NCBI RefSeq assembly: GCF_003391055.1
Contig: NZ_QUAJ01000020.1
Coordinates: 1 to 64,000 of the forward strand
Length of the DNA: 64,000 nt
Source of the DNA: Psychrilyobacter piezotolerans
Lineage (GTDB): Bacteria; Fusobacteriota; Fusobacteriia; Fusobacteriales; Fusobacteriaceae
Reading direction: 5' to 3'
The first letter of the stretch is position 1; each line of letters starts with the position of its first letter. Made by a program: the position numbers and the translations under genes. Under the pieces are notes generated by a model that ran no database searches, was not told where the DNA came from, and saw only the letters and a program-made list of their open reading frames with translations. Shown piece by piece: positions 18,211 through 26,914 of the stretch.

Positions 18211-20526
18211 ATGACAAAGATGACAAAGATTACATTTATACCTACTAGAGATTTAGTGGTCTTTCCTGGAGCTATAATGCCCCTTTATATAGGAAGAGAA
18301 AAAAGTGTTAATACATTAGAAAAATCACTGTCAGAGGACAGTAAATTAATTTTATGTATGCAGAAAGATTTTTTAGTGGAAGAACCTAATTATACCGATG
18401 ATATACATAAGGTAGGGGTAGAAGCTACTATCCTGCAGACAGTAAAGATGCCAAATAATACTGTGAAAGTATTAGTCGAAGCTTCTCATAGAATTATTTT
18501 AGATAATGTAGAGGAAAGCGATGGAATAATTTATGCAGAATCTACAGCTGTTGAGGCAGAGGAACTGGAAGAAACTATAGGAGAAGCTGTAGTTAGAAGG
18601 GTATTAAAATCATTTGAAAGATATGCTAAATTAAGCGGGAAGATCCTGCCAGACCTGCTGGTAAGTATAAAGTCTATGAAGGATATAGACAAAAAATTTG
18701 ACCTGATAAGCGGAAATTTAAATATTTCATCTGAAGAAAAACAAAAACTTTTAGAGATATTTAATTTAGAAAAAAGAGGGTATAAATTAATAGAGATCTT
18801 AAAAAAAGAGCTGGAAATCTTAAACTTGGAGAAAAAAATAGAAAATAAGGTAAAAGAAAAGATGAATGCAGCTCAAAGAGCTTATTTCCTGAAGGAAAAA
18901 TTAAATGCTATAAAGGAAGAATTAGGAGAAGATGAGTCCGATGACGACGATATCTTAGAGTTGAAAAAACTGATAAAAGCTAAGAAACTTCCAAAAGAAG
19001 TAAAGAAAAAAGTTGAAAAAGAGATCTCTAAACTATCTAAGATGCCGGCATTTTCAGCTGAAGCCAGTGTTGTGCGAAACTATGTAGAGACGGTATTAGA
19101 CCTTCCTTGGAATAAGAAAACAAAAGATATATTGGATATAAAAAAAGCTCATGATAAGTTAGAGGAAGATCACTATGGGTTAAAGGAGATAAAAGAAAGG
19201 ATCCTGGAATATCTGGCAGTTAAGAAATTAAACCCCAATATGAAAGGAACAATCCTTTGTCTGGTAGGACCTCCAGGTGTAGGAAAAACTTCATTGGCTA
19301 AATCTGTAGCAGATGCCATGGGGAGAACTTTTGCTAGAATATCTCTAGGTGGAGTAAGGGATGAATCAGAGATCAGGGGACATAGAAGAACATATATTGG
19401 TTCTATGCCGGGGAAATTAATAAAAGCCATGAAACAGGCTAAAACTAAGAACCCATTGATCCTATTAGATGAGATAGACAAGATGTCTAATGATGCCAAG
19501 GGGGACCCGAGTTCTGCAATGTTAGAGGTACTTGACCCTGAGCAAAACAAGAACTTTGAAGATCACTACCTGGATATGCCATTTGATCTTTCCAATGTAT
19601 TCTTTATAGCTACAGCCAATGATCTGAGAGGTATACCGGGACCACTTAGAGATAGGATGGAGATTATCGATCTGAGTTCGTATACCGAATTTGAAAAGAT
19701 GCATATAGCAAAAAAATATCTATTGGATGAAGCTCAAGAGGATAATGGATTATCAGAGATAGATATAAAAATATCTGATGACGCACTCCTTAGAATAATA
19801 AATGAGTATACCAGAGAAGCTGGAGTAAGAAACTTAAAGAGAGAGATCCACAGCCTCTATAGAAAATTGGCTAAATTAGTTTTGGAGAAAAATAGAAAAA
19901 AAATAACTATCACAGTAAAAAACCTGGAAACTTATATTGGAAAGGTAAAATACAGACCTGACAAGATCAAAGAGAAAAAACCTAAATTAGGTGTAGTCAC
20001 TGGATTGGCATGGACAAGTGTAGGAGGAACTACATTAGAAGTACAGTCGGTATCTATGAAGGGAAAAGGTAAGATCCTCTTAACCGGTAAATTAGGAGAT
20101 GTAATGAAGGAATCGGCACATGTGGCTTACTCCTATGTAAGATCGGTTGCTGGTGACTTGGAAATAGACGAAAAATTTAATGAAACTACAGATGTACATC
20201 TTCATTTCCCAGAAGGAGCTGTACCAAAAGACGGTCCATCAGCAGGTGTGACTATTACTACAGCTTTAATCTCAGTACTGACAAAGAGGAAGATAAGGCA
20301 GGATATAGCCATGACTGGAGAGATTACCATCACTGGAGAAGTATTAGCAGTGGGAGGAATCAAGGAAAAGGTAATCGGAGCACATAGAATTGGAATCCAC
20401 GAGGTAATATTACCCCTAGACAATGAATCTGATGTAGACGAACTGCCTAAGGAAGTAAAAAAAGATATGACTATTCATTTTGCAAAAACTTATGAAGATG
20501 TCAAAAAAATAGCATTTGAAAAATAG
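18211..20526 (+). CDS. lon: ATP-dependent protease Lon
   Basis: 771 residues from ATG 18211, with TAGGAGG nine bases upstream; the TTG 30 bases earlier has no ribosome site. N-terminal LON domain (~1-200) with 'LVVFPGAIMPLYIGR', coiled-coil (~190-260), AAA+ module with 'GPPGVGKTS' (~355) and 'LLDEIDKM', then a serine-lysine protease domain with 'PKDGPSAGVT' (catalytic Ser ~678) and Lys in 'GGIKEKVIGAHR'. It degrades damaged and regulatory proteins in the cytoplasm. It lies in the conserved clpX-lon order. Confidence 0.97.
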   Translation: MTKMTKITFIPTRDLVVFPGAIMPLYIGREKSVNTLEKSLSEDSKLILCMQKDFLVEEPNYTDDIHKVGVEATILQTVKMPNNTVKVLVEASHRIILDNVEESDGIIYAESTAVEAEELEETIGEAVVRRVLKSFERYAKLSGKILPDLLVSIKSMKDIDKKFDLISGNLNISSEEKQKLLEIFNLEKRGYKLIEILKKELEILNLEKKIENKVKEKMNAAQRAYFLKEKLNAIKEELGEDESDDDDILELKKLIKAKKLPKEVKKKVEKEISKLSKMPAFSAEASVVRNYVETVLDLPWNKKTKDILDIKKAHDKLEEDHYGLKEIKERILEYLAVKKLNPNMKGTILCLVGPPGVGKTSLAKSVADAMGRTFARISLGGVRDESEIRGHRRTYIGSMPGKLIKAMKQAKTKNPLILLDEIDKMSNDAKGDPSSAMLEVLDPEQNKNFEDHYLDMPFDLSNVFFIATANDLRGIPGPLRDRMEIIDLSSYTEFEKMHIAKKYLLDEAQEDNGLSEIDIKISDDALLRIINEYTREAGVRNLKREIHSLYRKLAKLVLEKNRKKITITVKNLETYIGKVKYRPDKIKEKKPKLGVVTGLAWTSVGGTTLEVQSVSMKGKGKILLTGKLGDVMKESAHVAYSYVRSVAGDLEIDEKFNETTDVHLHFPEGAVPKDGPSAGVTITTALISVLTKRKIRQDIAMTGEITITGEVLAVGGIKEKVIGAHRIGIHEVILPLDNESDVDELPKEVKKDMTIHFAKTYEDVKKIAFEK

Positions 20527-20537
20527 GAAGGAGAAAT

Positions 20538-21104
20538 ATGAACACAGTATTAGAAAATATAAAAAAACGTAGATCTATTAGAAAATATAAGGAAATGCAG
20601 ATTGAACAGGAAAAAATAGAAGCCATTATCGAGGCGGGACTTTATGCTCCCAGCGGTCATAATGCCCAGCCATGGCATTTTACTGTTTTACAGAATAAAG
20701 AAATAATAGATCAAATAAGTGCAGGTACGAAGGAAGCATTAAAAGATTGTGAAACACCTATATTCAGAAGGATGGCAAGAAATGAAAGTTTTCATATCTT
20801 ATATGATGCACCTACAGTAATAGTTGTATCAGGTAAAAAAGAGGGAGCTTATTCTATGAAGGCAGACTTAGGTGCTGCTACACAAAATATGCTTTTGGCT
20901 GCTGAATCATTGGGAGTTTCAACTTGCTGGATAGGGTTGGTAGTTGAATATTTTAAAGGTGAAGAAAAAGAAAAAAGAAATGAGGAAATGGGAGTTCCTG
21001 AGGGATACGAAGTTCAGTATGCTGTAACTTTAGGTTATTCATCATTGGAAGGAAGTCCAAAGCCCCATGCAAGAAAAGAAAATACAGTAAATTATATTAA
21101 ATAA
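20538..21104 (+). CDS. nitroreductase-family FMN oxidoreductase
   Basis: 188 residues, AGGAAGGAG site. 'KKRRSIRKYKEMQIE' at the N-terminus, 'LYAPSGHNAQPWHFTVL' (FMN-phosphate binding, ~32-48) and 'DLGAATQNMLLAAESLGVSTCWIG' are the usual blocks of the family. It reduces nitro or quinone-type compounds with NAD(P)H; the natural substrate is unknown. It lies 12 bases after lon, so it is probably co-transcribed. It separates lon from engB, which are often adjacent. Confidence 0.88.
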   Translation: MNTVLENIKKRRSIRKYKEMQIEQEKIEAIIEAGLYAPSGHNAQPWHFTVLQNKEIIDQISAGTKEALKDCETPIFRRMARNESFHILYDAPTVIVVSGKKEGAYSMKADLGAATQNMLLAAESLGVSTCWIGLVVEYFKGEEKEKRNEEMGVPEGYEVQYAVTLGYSSLEGSPKPHARKENTVNYIK

Positions 21105-21127
21105 TAAATTTATAGACAATAATTAAA

Positions 21128-21206
21128 AAAATGGAACACAGAGACCCACAGAGTAAAAAAAGAGATTCACAGAGTTTTTCTCTGTGTATCTCTGTGTCAA
21201 AAAAAT
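21128..21206. repeat. dispersed intergenic repeat, 'cacagag' type
   Basis: The stretch contains inversely repeated ACACAGAGA / TCTCTGTGT motifs and ends in TCTGTGTCAAAAAAA. The same ending and motifs recur at 50845-51010 and, in degraded form, around 59765. It is noncoding and can fold into long hairpins. Confidence 0.7.
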
Positions 21207-21270
21207 GATATAAATTTATTATAATATGAAAGTTCAGTTATAACTGATGTAAAATAGAGGAGAATAAAAA

Positions 21271-21909
21271 ATGGAAATAAAAAAATCGGATTTTGTAAAA
21301 TCGGCAGTATTTGAAGCTGATTATCCAGAACCAATAAATAACTTGGAGTTTGCCTTTGTAGGCAGATCAAATGTGGGGAAATCATCCCTGATAAACAGTT
21401 TGACAAACAGAAAAAAAATGGCCAGGACATCAAAAACACCAGGAAGAACCCAACTGATAAACTATTTCATCATAAATGATGAAACGTATTTAGTAGACCT
21501 CCCTGGGTATGGATTTGCCAAGGTTCCAAAGGCTGTAAAACAAGCTTGGGGAAACACTATGGAGAGATACTTAGCTTCTAAAAGAAGTAAATTAGTCTTC
21601 GTATTGTTAGATATCAGAAGGGTACCAAGTGGAGAAGATCTTGAGATGCTGGAATGGCTGGATTATTATGATGTACCATACAAGATTATCTTTACTAAGG
21701 TGGACAAGATGTCTAATAATGAAAAATTTAAGCAGTTGAAGGATATCAGAAAGAAGATAGAATTTAAAAATAGTGATGTATTATTTTATTCTGCGCTATC
21801 TCATAAGGGGAGAGAGGAATTAGCTGAATATTTAGATGAAGCTTTAGAAGAATACAAAAACTACACTCCTCCTGTAATAGATCAGGAAGATGAAAATATA
21901 GAAGACTAA
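21271..21909 (+). CDS. engB: ribosome biogenesis GTPase EngB/YsxC
   Basis: 212 residues, GAGGAG site. G1 'GRSNVGKSSLINSL' (~30-43), G2 'SKTPGRTQLIN', G3 'DLPGYGFA', G4 'TKVDK', G5 'YSALS'. This is the TrmE-Era-EngA-like family member required for 50S assembly. The C-terminal 20 residues are acidic. It follows the clpX-lon region and ends at a strong terminator. Confidence 0.95.
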   Translation: MEIKKSDFVKSAVFEADYPEPINNLEFAFVGRSNVGKSSLINSLTNRKKMARTSKTPGRTQLINYFIINDETYLVDLPGYGFAKVPKAVKQAWGNTMERYLASKRSKLVFVLLDIRRVPSGEDLEMLEWLDYYDVPYKIIFTKVDKMSNNEKFKQLKDIRKKIEFKNSDVLFYSALSHKGREELAEYLDEALEEYKNYTPPVIDQEDENIED

Positions 21910-21910
21910 A

Positions 21911-21952
21911 AAAAGCTGACCATGGAACATTTTCATGGTTAGCTTTTTTTAA
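21911..21952. terminator. bidirectional terminator between engB and the EamA permease
   Basis: AAAAAGCTGACCATG pairs with CATGGTTAGCTTTTT across a short AT-rich loop; A and T runs flank both sides, serving the convergent genes. Confidence 0.85.
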
Positions 21953-21967
21953 TTTGTCAGGTAAGAT

Positions 21968-22867
21968 CTAACTGGATGCAACGTCACGTTGCTTTTTCCT
22001 CAGAAATTCCCACTTAGTTTCAGCAGTGAGAATAGCCATGAAGATAGCGGCTCCTCCTACAACCATCTTAAATGTCAGGATCTCACCAAGGAGGATGATG
22101 GAAAAAAGCGTTCCAAAGAGTGCCTCTGTAGATAAGATAATAGCAGTTCTGGAAGCAGTAGTATATTTTTGTGCTGTGGTTTGCAGGAAAAAAGCAATCA
22201 TAGTACTAAAAATCCCCAGATAGATTACAGATAAAACACCGGTAGTTTCGACCTCTGCAGGAAGGGTCTCAAAGAAGAAACCGGATACAAAGGATAGAAT
22301 AGCAGCTACAGCCATCTGTATGAGTGTAAGGAGGGTAGTGTCTACTTTCTTACTGTAATACCCGGTGAGACTGATATGGCAGGCAAATCCAAGGGCACAG
22401 ATGAGAGACAGGGTATCTCCAAACCCAAGGGATAAATTACCGTCAAAAGAAAGAAACCCTATACCTAAAAAACACATTACAGCTGCAAGGAGGGACCAGA
22501 GATCGGGCTTTATCTTGGTTATCCCCCAAAAGATAAAGGGAACCATGACAACGTTGGTACCTGTTAAAAATGCATTTTTAGAAGCTGTGGTAAACTGCAG
22601 TCCCACCGTCTGGGTAGCAAAAGCAAAGAAGAGGAAAAATCCCACAACAGATCCTGCTATAAGGTCTTTTTTTTCAATTTTTTTTATTTTTTTGTAGAAA
22701 ACAAGACCCATAATAACTGCTGCAATCAGGAATCTGAATGCCATCATATAGAATGGCCCCAGTCCGCTGTCCAGTGCCATCTTAGAAACGGTAAATCCTG
22801 ATCCCCATATGACAGCTACAATAACAAGGGTAAGGTCTGCTATTATATGTTTTTTATTTTTATTCAT
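21968..22867 (-). CDS. EamA/DMT-superfamily permease
   Basis: 299 residues with ten hydrophobic segments in two EamA repeats (~1-140 and ~150-290). 'AVIWGSGFTVSKMAL' at the start and 'ALFGTLFSIILLGE' in the second repeat are family hallmarks. It is a metabolite exporter or importer of unknown substrate. The last eight codons (…KQRDVASS) are encoded by a perfect palindrome GCAACGTCACGTTGC region that also occurs in an intergenic site at 26520, so a repeat has become part of the C-terminus. Confidence 0.88.
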   Translation of the reverse strand: MNKNKKHIIADLTLVIVAVIWGSGFTVSKMALDSGLGPFYMMAFRFLIAAVIMGLVFYKKIKKIEKKDLIAGSVVGFFLFFAFATQTVGLQFTTASKNAFLTGTNVVMVPFIFWGITKIKPDLWSLLAAVMCFLGIGFLSFDGNLSLGFGDTLSLICALGFACHISLTGYYSKKVDTTLLTLIQMAVAAILSFVSGFFFETLPAEVETTGVLSVIYLGIFSTMIAFFLQTTAQKYTTASRTAIILSTEALFGTLFSIILLGEILTFKMVVGGAAIFMAILTAETKWEFLRKKQRDVASS

Positions 22868-23039
22868 TATCTCTTCTCCTTTATCTTTGATTATATCTGT
22901 ATTGTATCAGAAATATTTTTTTATTTTATATTCACTATCTATATATATACTACATGAGTATATACATTTCCTATACCTTCCTAAGGAAATTATTTTACTT
23001 CTAAAGGCCTCTGAACTTTCTCCTTGTTTTCCTCCAATA

Positions 23040-23460
23040 TCGCGATTTTTAAAATAAATGATACAGAACTTCCCCCTAGCCCCCTTCTTTCATAAAGACG
23101 GGGGAATGAATAATATTCAGGTATTTATTTTAAATGCGAATAAAGACAGAGGATATAGCTGAAATGAAATAAAATAATTTAAATTCTCCTTCAGACTCCT
23201 TCCCTGTTGGCGTTTTCTCTAACTCTAGAGAAAACTATTGCATTTTTTTGAAGCAATTACTTTGGTTTCTCCACCTACTTGGGAAAGTATGATGGATATA
23301 TTAGTAAATCTATGTATATAAATTAAGACAAAATAAAAAAGACCCAGTAATGATAAGCCTCACGGCTTACCTACTAAATTTTTATATTTTTTCTCTAATA
23401 CTGCATTTTGCTCTTCTCCCATATCTCTATTCCTCCATATTTTATATATCTTCTCTAAAA
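23040..23460. repeat. noncoding region with dispersed repeat debris
   Basis: No convincing gene. It holds C-rich/G-rich inverted motifs (CCCCCTAGCCCCC … GGGGGAATG at 23076-23108), an AGAGAAAA/TTTTCTCT hairpin near 23210-23232 and a 'GGTTTCTCC' motif at 23266. Similar elements recur at 24560-24720, 59300-59400, 62990-63060 and 63850-63980. Confidence 0.5.
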
Positions 23461-23462
23461 CA

Positions 23463-24373
23463 TTCTATTTCGCTAGGTAAATTAAAGTTATTATCTTTTG
23501 CAATTTCAATAAATGCTCCTTTTTTGTGGGTTTTGTTATAAAATAATGGTTTAAAGTATTTTTTACATCTGTTGCATTCCAGCCTTTATTAAATTCATAC
23601 CAAAGGTGTCTAATATCTGGTTCTGCAAGATCAAAATGATTTAGCAATTTAGGGTATTTTTTTATTATTTCAAATTTCAAATCCTCTTTATATAATTTTA
23701 TCCAACTTACAATTTCACTATTTATTATTTCATCATTTTTGGTTAGAACTTTATAAATTATTTCATCGATATCAGAAATAAAATTATTTTCAAATTCTTC
23801 AAACATTTTCCCAATGAAATTTTTTGCAGTTCTTCCATCTAGAATTCTTACACATTCATCAATTATCCAGGTATAGTTTTAGAATCATCAAAATGGACCT
23901 TAAACTTATTCAATAAATCTTCCACATTTCCATTTACACTCAATTTCTCAAAATTAGATTTAATAAATAACCAAAATGCCTCAATATGAGAATAACTAAT
24001 TTCGTTTTCTTTAAAATGTGTACAGTCATTTCTTCTATCTTTCCAATAATATAGTTGTGTTTTTAATCCCTCCGACAAGTTAAATATTGGATTTCTACTT
24101 CTAATAAGAATTTCAAAAACATTTTTGTCCCAAGTTTCTTCTGAACTTATTTTATGTAATACATCACTTTCCCACCTGTCAACCGGATAATTTTCGGGTC
24201 TATTAGAATTTATAATTTTATACCTAACACTTTCCATAAAACCTAAAATAACTCATTAAATATGAAGCACTATAAGCCCCTGTTTTATAACAAACAACAC
24301 TTTCATTATAAAGTTCTCTCGCATCATTTGATTTTACTACTGTTTCTATATATTTTTTGAACTCTAGTTTCAA
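23463..24373 (-). pseudogene. frameshifted gene with an R-x4-H HEPN-type motif
   Basis: Three minus-strand frames join into one protein of ~300 residues: TTG-started 'KLEFKKYIETVVKSNDAREL' (24373 to ~24240), 'MESVRYKIINSNRPENYPVD' (24237 to ~23866) and 'WIIDECVRILDGRTAKNF' to LAK and TAG at 23465. The first break is at a TTTT run near 24234, the second near 23862. The middle part contains 'RRNDCTHF', which fits the R-x4-6-H motif of HEPN RNases used in toxins and abortive infection systems. The family link is from that motif and its helical character only. It is surrounded by repeat debris, suggesting an accessory insertion that has decayed, unless the breaks are assembly errors. Confidence 0.55.
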
Positions 24374-24740
24374 TTTATTCCCCCTATTTACTTTTCTTCA
24401 AGTACAGATTCACTCTGTCTGCTAGTCATTTTATGCTCCTATAATCCTTTATTATCTCTAGTATATTCCTTATTTCTCTCCTTTTCAATGTCTTTTATCC
24501 TCTCAATACATTTCACCTACCAATTACTAATAAAATACTTAAAAAAGCAAAAAAATTCTACCTCCCCCACTTATATTAAGAGGGGGAAGAGAAGGGGGCG
24601 TTATTCTATCTCTTCAGGAAATTTAGGCTTTTATCTCAACTTTGGTTTCCTTTACGAAGGGAAACCATCCAAAGGAAGAGTTAAAGGAGTAAGAGGAAGG
24701 TGCTCGGCAGGGCAGAAGGAGTCTGAAAAAAATACCTAAA
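24374..24740. repeat. noncoding region with 'ggtttcc…ggaaacc' dispersed repeat
   Basis: No gene seen. At 24563-24600 there is CCTCCCCC…GAGGGGGA, and at 24641-24665 TTGGTTTCCTTTACGAAGGGAAACC, a hairpin form of the dispersed element found in other intergenic regions of the window. Confidence 0.6.
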
Positions 24741-24785
24741 AAAAGAGGCTTTTGTTAGAAAAAAATTCTAACAAAAGCCTCTTTA
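24741..24785 (-). terminator. terminator of the PepV-type dipeptidase gene
   Basis: Near-perfect 19-bp stem AAAGAGGCTTTTGTTAGAA / TTCTAACAAAAGCCTCTTT with a run of T on the minus-strand 3' side. Confidence 0.9.
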
Positions 24786-24820
24786 ATTATTGTATGCTTA
24801 TCTGATGAAACGTCACTTTC

Positions 24821-26182
24821 TTATTTAGCTAATCTATAGATAGCTTCTACATATATTTTTAATAATGTATCTAACTTACTGATCTCTATATATTCATTTT
24901 TTTGATGCATATTATCCTCTTGATCATGTAATAATGCTCCAAATGCTACACCATTATCTACGGCTCTTGCATATGTTCCACCACCTATTGCTACCGGCTC
25001 TGCATCTACATCTCCTGTGATCTCCTTGTATACATCCATAAGTGTTTTTACTAAAACTGTGTCTTTAGGAGAATAAAGTGCATTGGTATGACTCTTTACA
25101 GTCAATACAAGATTATTTTCTGCAGCAGCTTTTTCTAATCCTTCTAAAACAGCTTCTTTTTTAGTTGTTACAGGATATCTCATGTCAATACCTAACTCTA
25201 TCTTACCATCTTTGATAGATAATTTTCCGATATTTAAACTTAATTTTCCAGAATCGGCATCTTCAAATCCAATTCCCATAGAAACACCGTTATACTCCAT
25301 CCCGATCTTAGAGTTGTAAAAACTTACAAATTCAGAGATCTCTCCTAAATCTACCCCTTGTAAAGTTCCCATCAATGCAGATATAGCGTTATACCCGCTC
25401 TCTGGTCTGGCTCCATGAGATGATTTACCATAAGATATTAATTTTCCATCTTTGATCTCCATCTTATATTCATTGTTTTCGTTATATTCTTTTACTTTAC
25501 CTTCTAAAACAGTTAAAAGTTCAGCTGGGAATGTCATTTCACAGCTTTCTGCTACTGAGTTAAATGCTTTTCCACCCTCGATAGTGATCCCTTTAGTATT
25601 GACATTTTTAGTCATAGTCACCTGCATAATTCCTTTTTCTGCAAATGTTACTGGAAAACTAGAGTCAGGAGTAAATGCTAAAGTCGGCTGAGGCATCTTT
25701 AGAGTACCAAAATAGTGATCCATGCATCCCCAGTTAGTCTCTTCATTAGCTCCTAAGATCATTCTGATCTTCTTATCCAGCTTTACCCCAGAATCCTTTA
25801 ATGCCTTCATAGCATACATACACATGATCATAGGGCCCTTATCGTCTAAAGTACCTCTACCGAATATCTTTCCATCAGCAATGATCCCGCCGTATGGATC
25901 GTGGTCCCATCCTTCCCCTTCAGGAACTACATCTACATGCCCAAGGATAGCCAGAGTTTCCTCCCCGTCTCCAAGGTCAATATGCCCTGCATAGTTATCA
26001 AAGTTAGTAGATTCAAATCCTAATTTTTCTCCTAATTCTAAAAAATGAGCCAGGGCCTTTGCAGGACCTTCTCCAAATGGCATTCCAGGTAACGGAGCTT
26101 CCTCCACACTCTTAATTCTGATAGCCTCTTGTATAGATTTTACTACATCGTCTTTATAGTCTAATATTTTATCTTGTAACAT
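24821..26182 (-). CDS. pepV: PepV-type M20 dipeptidase
   Basis: 453 residues, start at 26182 with AGGGGTG upstream. M20 metallopeptidase: 'ILGHVDVVPEGEGW' (~82; zinc His and Asp), 'FGRGTLDDKGPM' (~108-119), 'GANEETNWGCMDHYF' (catalytic Glu and zinc Glu, ~143-157), and 'HDQEDNMHQKNEYI' (C-terminal zinc His). The central lid domain is large, as in PepV of lactobacilli, which removes N-terminal residues from dipeptides including beta-Ala dipeptides. It is cytoplasmic with no signal sequence. It stands alone with its own terminator. Confidence 0.92.
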   Translation of the reverse strand: MLQDKILDYKDDVVKSIQEAIRIKSVEEAPLPGMPFGEGPAKALAHFLELGEKLGFESTNFDNYAGHIDLGDGEETLAILGHVDVVPEGEGWDHDPYGGIIADGKIFGRGTLDDKGPMIMCMYAMKALKDSGVKLDKKIRMILGANEETNWGCMDHYFGTLKMPQPTLAFTPDSSFPVTFAEKGIMQVTMTKNVNTKGITIEGGKAFNSVAESCEMTFPAELLTVLEGKVKEYNENNEYKMEIKDGKLISYGKSSHGARPESGYNAISALMGTLQGVDLGEISEFVSFYNSKIGMEYNGVSMGIGFEDADSGKLSLNIGKLSIKDGKIELGIDMRYPVTTKKEAVLEGLEKAAAENNLVLTVKSHTNALYSPKDTVLVKTLMDVYKEITGDVDAEPVAIGGGTYARAVDNGVAFGALLHDQEDNMHQKNEYIEISKLDTLLKIYVEAIYRLAK

Positions 26183-26439
26183 TTAAAAACACCCCTTATA
26201 TTTAATTATTTTATTCTATTAACTTTTTTTCATATTTTACCCCTTTAGTATATAACCTATTTTAAATTTTTACAAGGGAAATAAGTCAATTTAACCATAA
26301 AAAGTACAATTTTTATAGGACTGTATGTAAAATCAGTACTATTTTACTATTATTTTAAGTTTTTACGCCTTTATCCCTCTATAAATCCATTCAAATTTAT
26401 TAGGGAAGGATCAAATTCATTTACTCCTGTACAGAATCA

Positions 26440-26478
26440 AAGATCTAATTAAAAAAAGATGACTCCTGCCCTATGAGA
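26440..26478 (-). terminator. weak terminator-like hairpin after the GNAT gene
   Basis: On the minus strand AAAGGTGA and TCATCTTT pair around an imperfect loop and end in a T7 run. The right arm continues to about 26494. It is a weaker hairpin than the others in this window. Confidence 0.4.
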
Positions 26479-26515
26479 AATCACCTTTTTTATTATCTAG
26501 GAAATTATGCCTATC

Positions 26516-26537
26516 TGGATGCAACGTCACGTTGCTT
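26516..26537. repeat. palindromic repeat GCAACGTcACGTTGC
   Basis: CTGGATGCAACGTCACGTTG here is identical to the segment at 21973-21993 that codes for the end of the EamA permease. A 7-bp perfect arm pair flanks a single central base. It may be a protein binding site or small mobile repeat. Confidence 0.6.
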
Positions 26538-26543
26538 ATTTAT

Positions 26544-26828
26544 TTAAATAACTTTTACATCATCATATTTATCTGTCTTTTTAAATATTTTTACTACATA
26601 GGAACATACAGGAGAAATTTTAAATTTTTCTTCCCTGGCATAACTTATACATTGGTCGAGCAGTCTTTTACCTAAAAACCTATTTCTATATTCTGGATCT
26701 ACATAGGTACTGTTGATATATATAACCCTATCTTTTAATTCATACCCTAAAGATCCTACCTTGACCTCTCCGTCCATGGCTAAAAACTTACCTTTATCCA
26801 ATGAGTGTATAATTTTAATTTCTTCCAT
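26544..26828 (-). CDS. small GNAT-family (YjdJ/GTL3-type) N-acetyltransferase
   Basis: 94 residues, AGGAGG site. 'YINSTYVDPEYRNRFLGKRLLDQCISYAREEKFKISPVCSYV' covers the acetyl-CoA binding R/Q-x-x-G-x-G/A-like region and the conserved C-terminal 'P.C.Y' strand typical of the short YidJ/YjdJ-type GNAT proteins (COG2388). The acceptor is unknown. Monocistronic. Confidence 0.82.
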   Translation of the reverse strand: MEEIKIIHSLDKGKFLAMDGEVKVGSLGYELKDRVIYINSTYVDPEYRNRFLGKRLLDQCISYAREEKFKISPVCSYVVKIFKKTDKYDDVKVI

Positions 26829-26878
26829 ACAAAAACCTCCTAAAAATCAATTTTTTTATTCTATCTTTTTAAAAAGGG

Positions 26879-26903
26879 GGAGCCTAACTAAAAACTAGGC
26901 TCC
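26879..26903 (-). terminator. terminator of the RND efflux operon
   Basis: GGAGCCTA (26879-26886) pairs with TAGGCTCC (26896-26903), followed on the minus strand by CCCCTTTTT. It is 12 bases after the pump gene. Confidence 0.85.
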
Positions 26904-26914
26904 ATTTTATTTTT

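Noticed and set aside
23350-23541. 63-codon plus-strand frame near the HEPN-like gene
   Set aside because: It overlaps the end of the minus-strand coding region and is only a hydrophobic shadow of AT-rich DNA.
24488-24739. 83-codon plus-strand frame in the repeat region
   Set aside because: It reads through the dispersed G/C-rich repeat and the ggtttcc hairpin, has no ribosome site and is low-complexity basic sequence.
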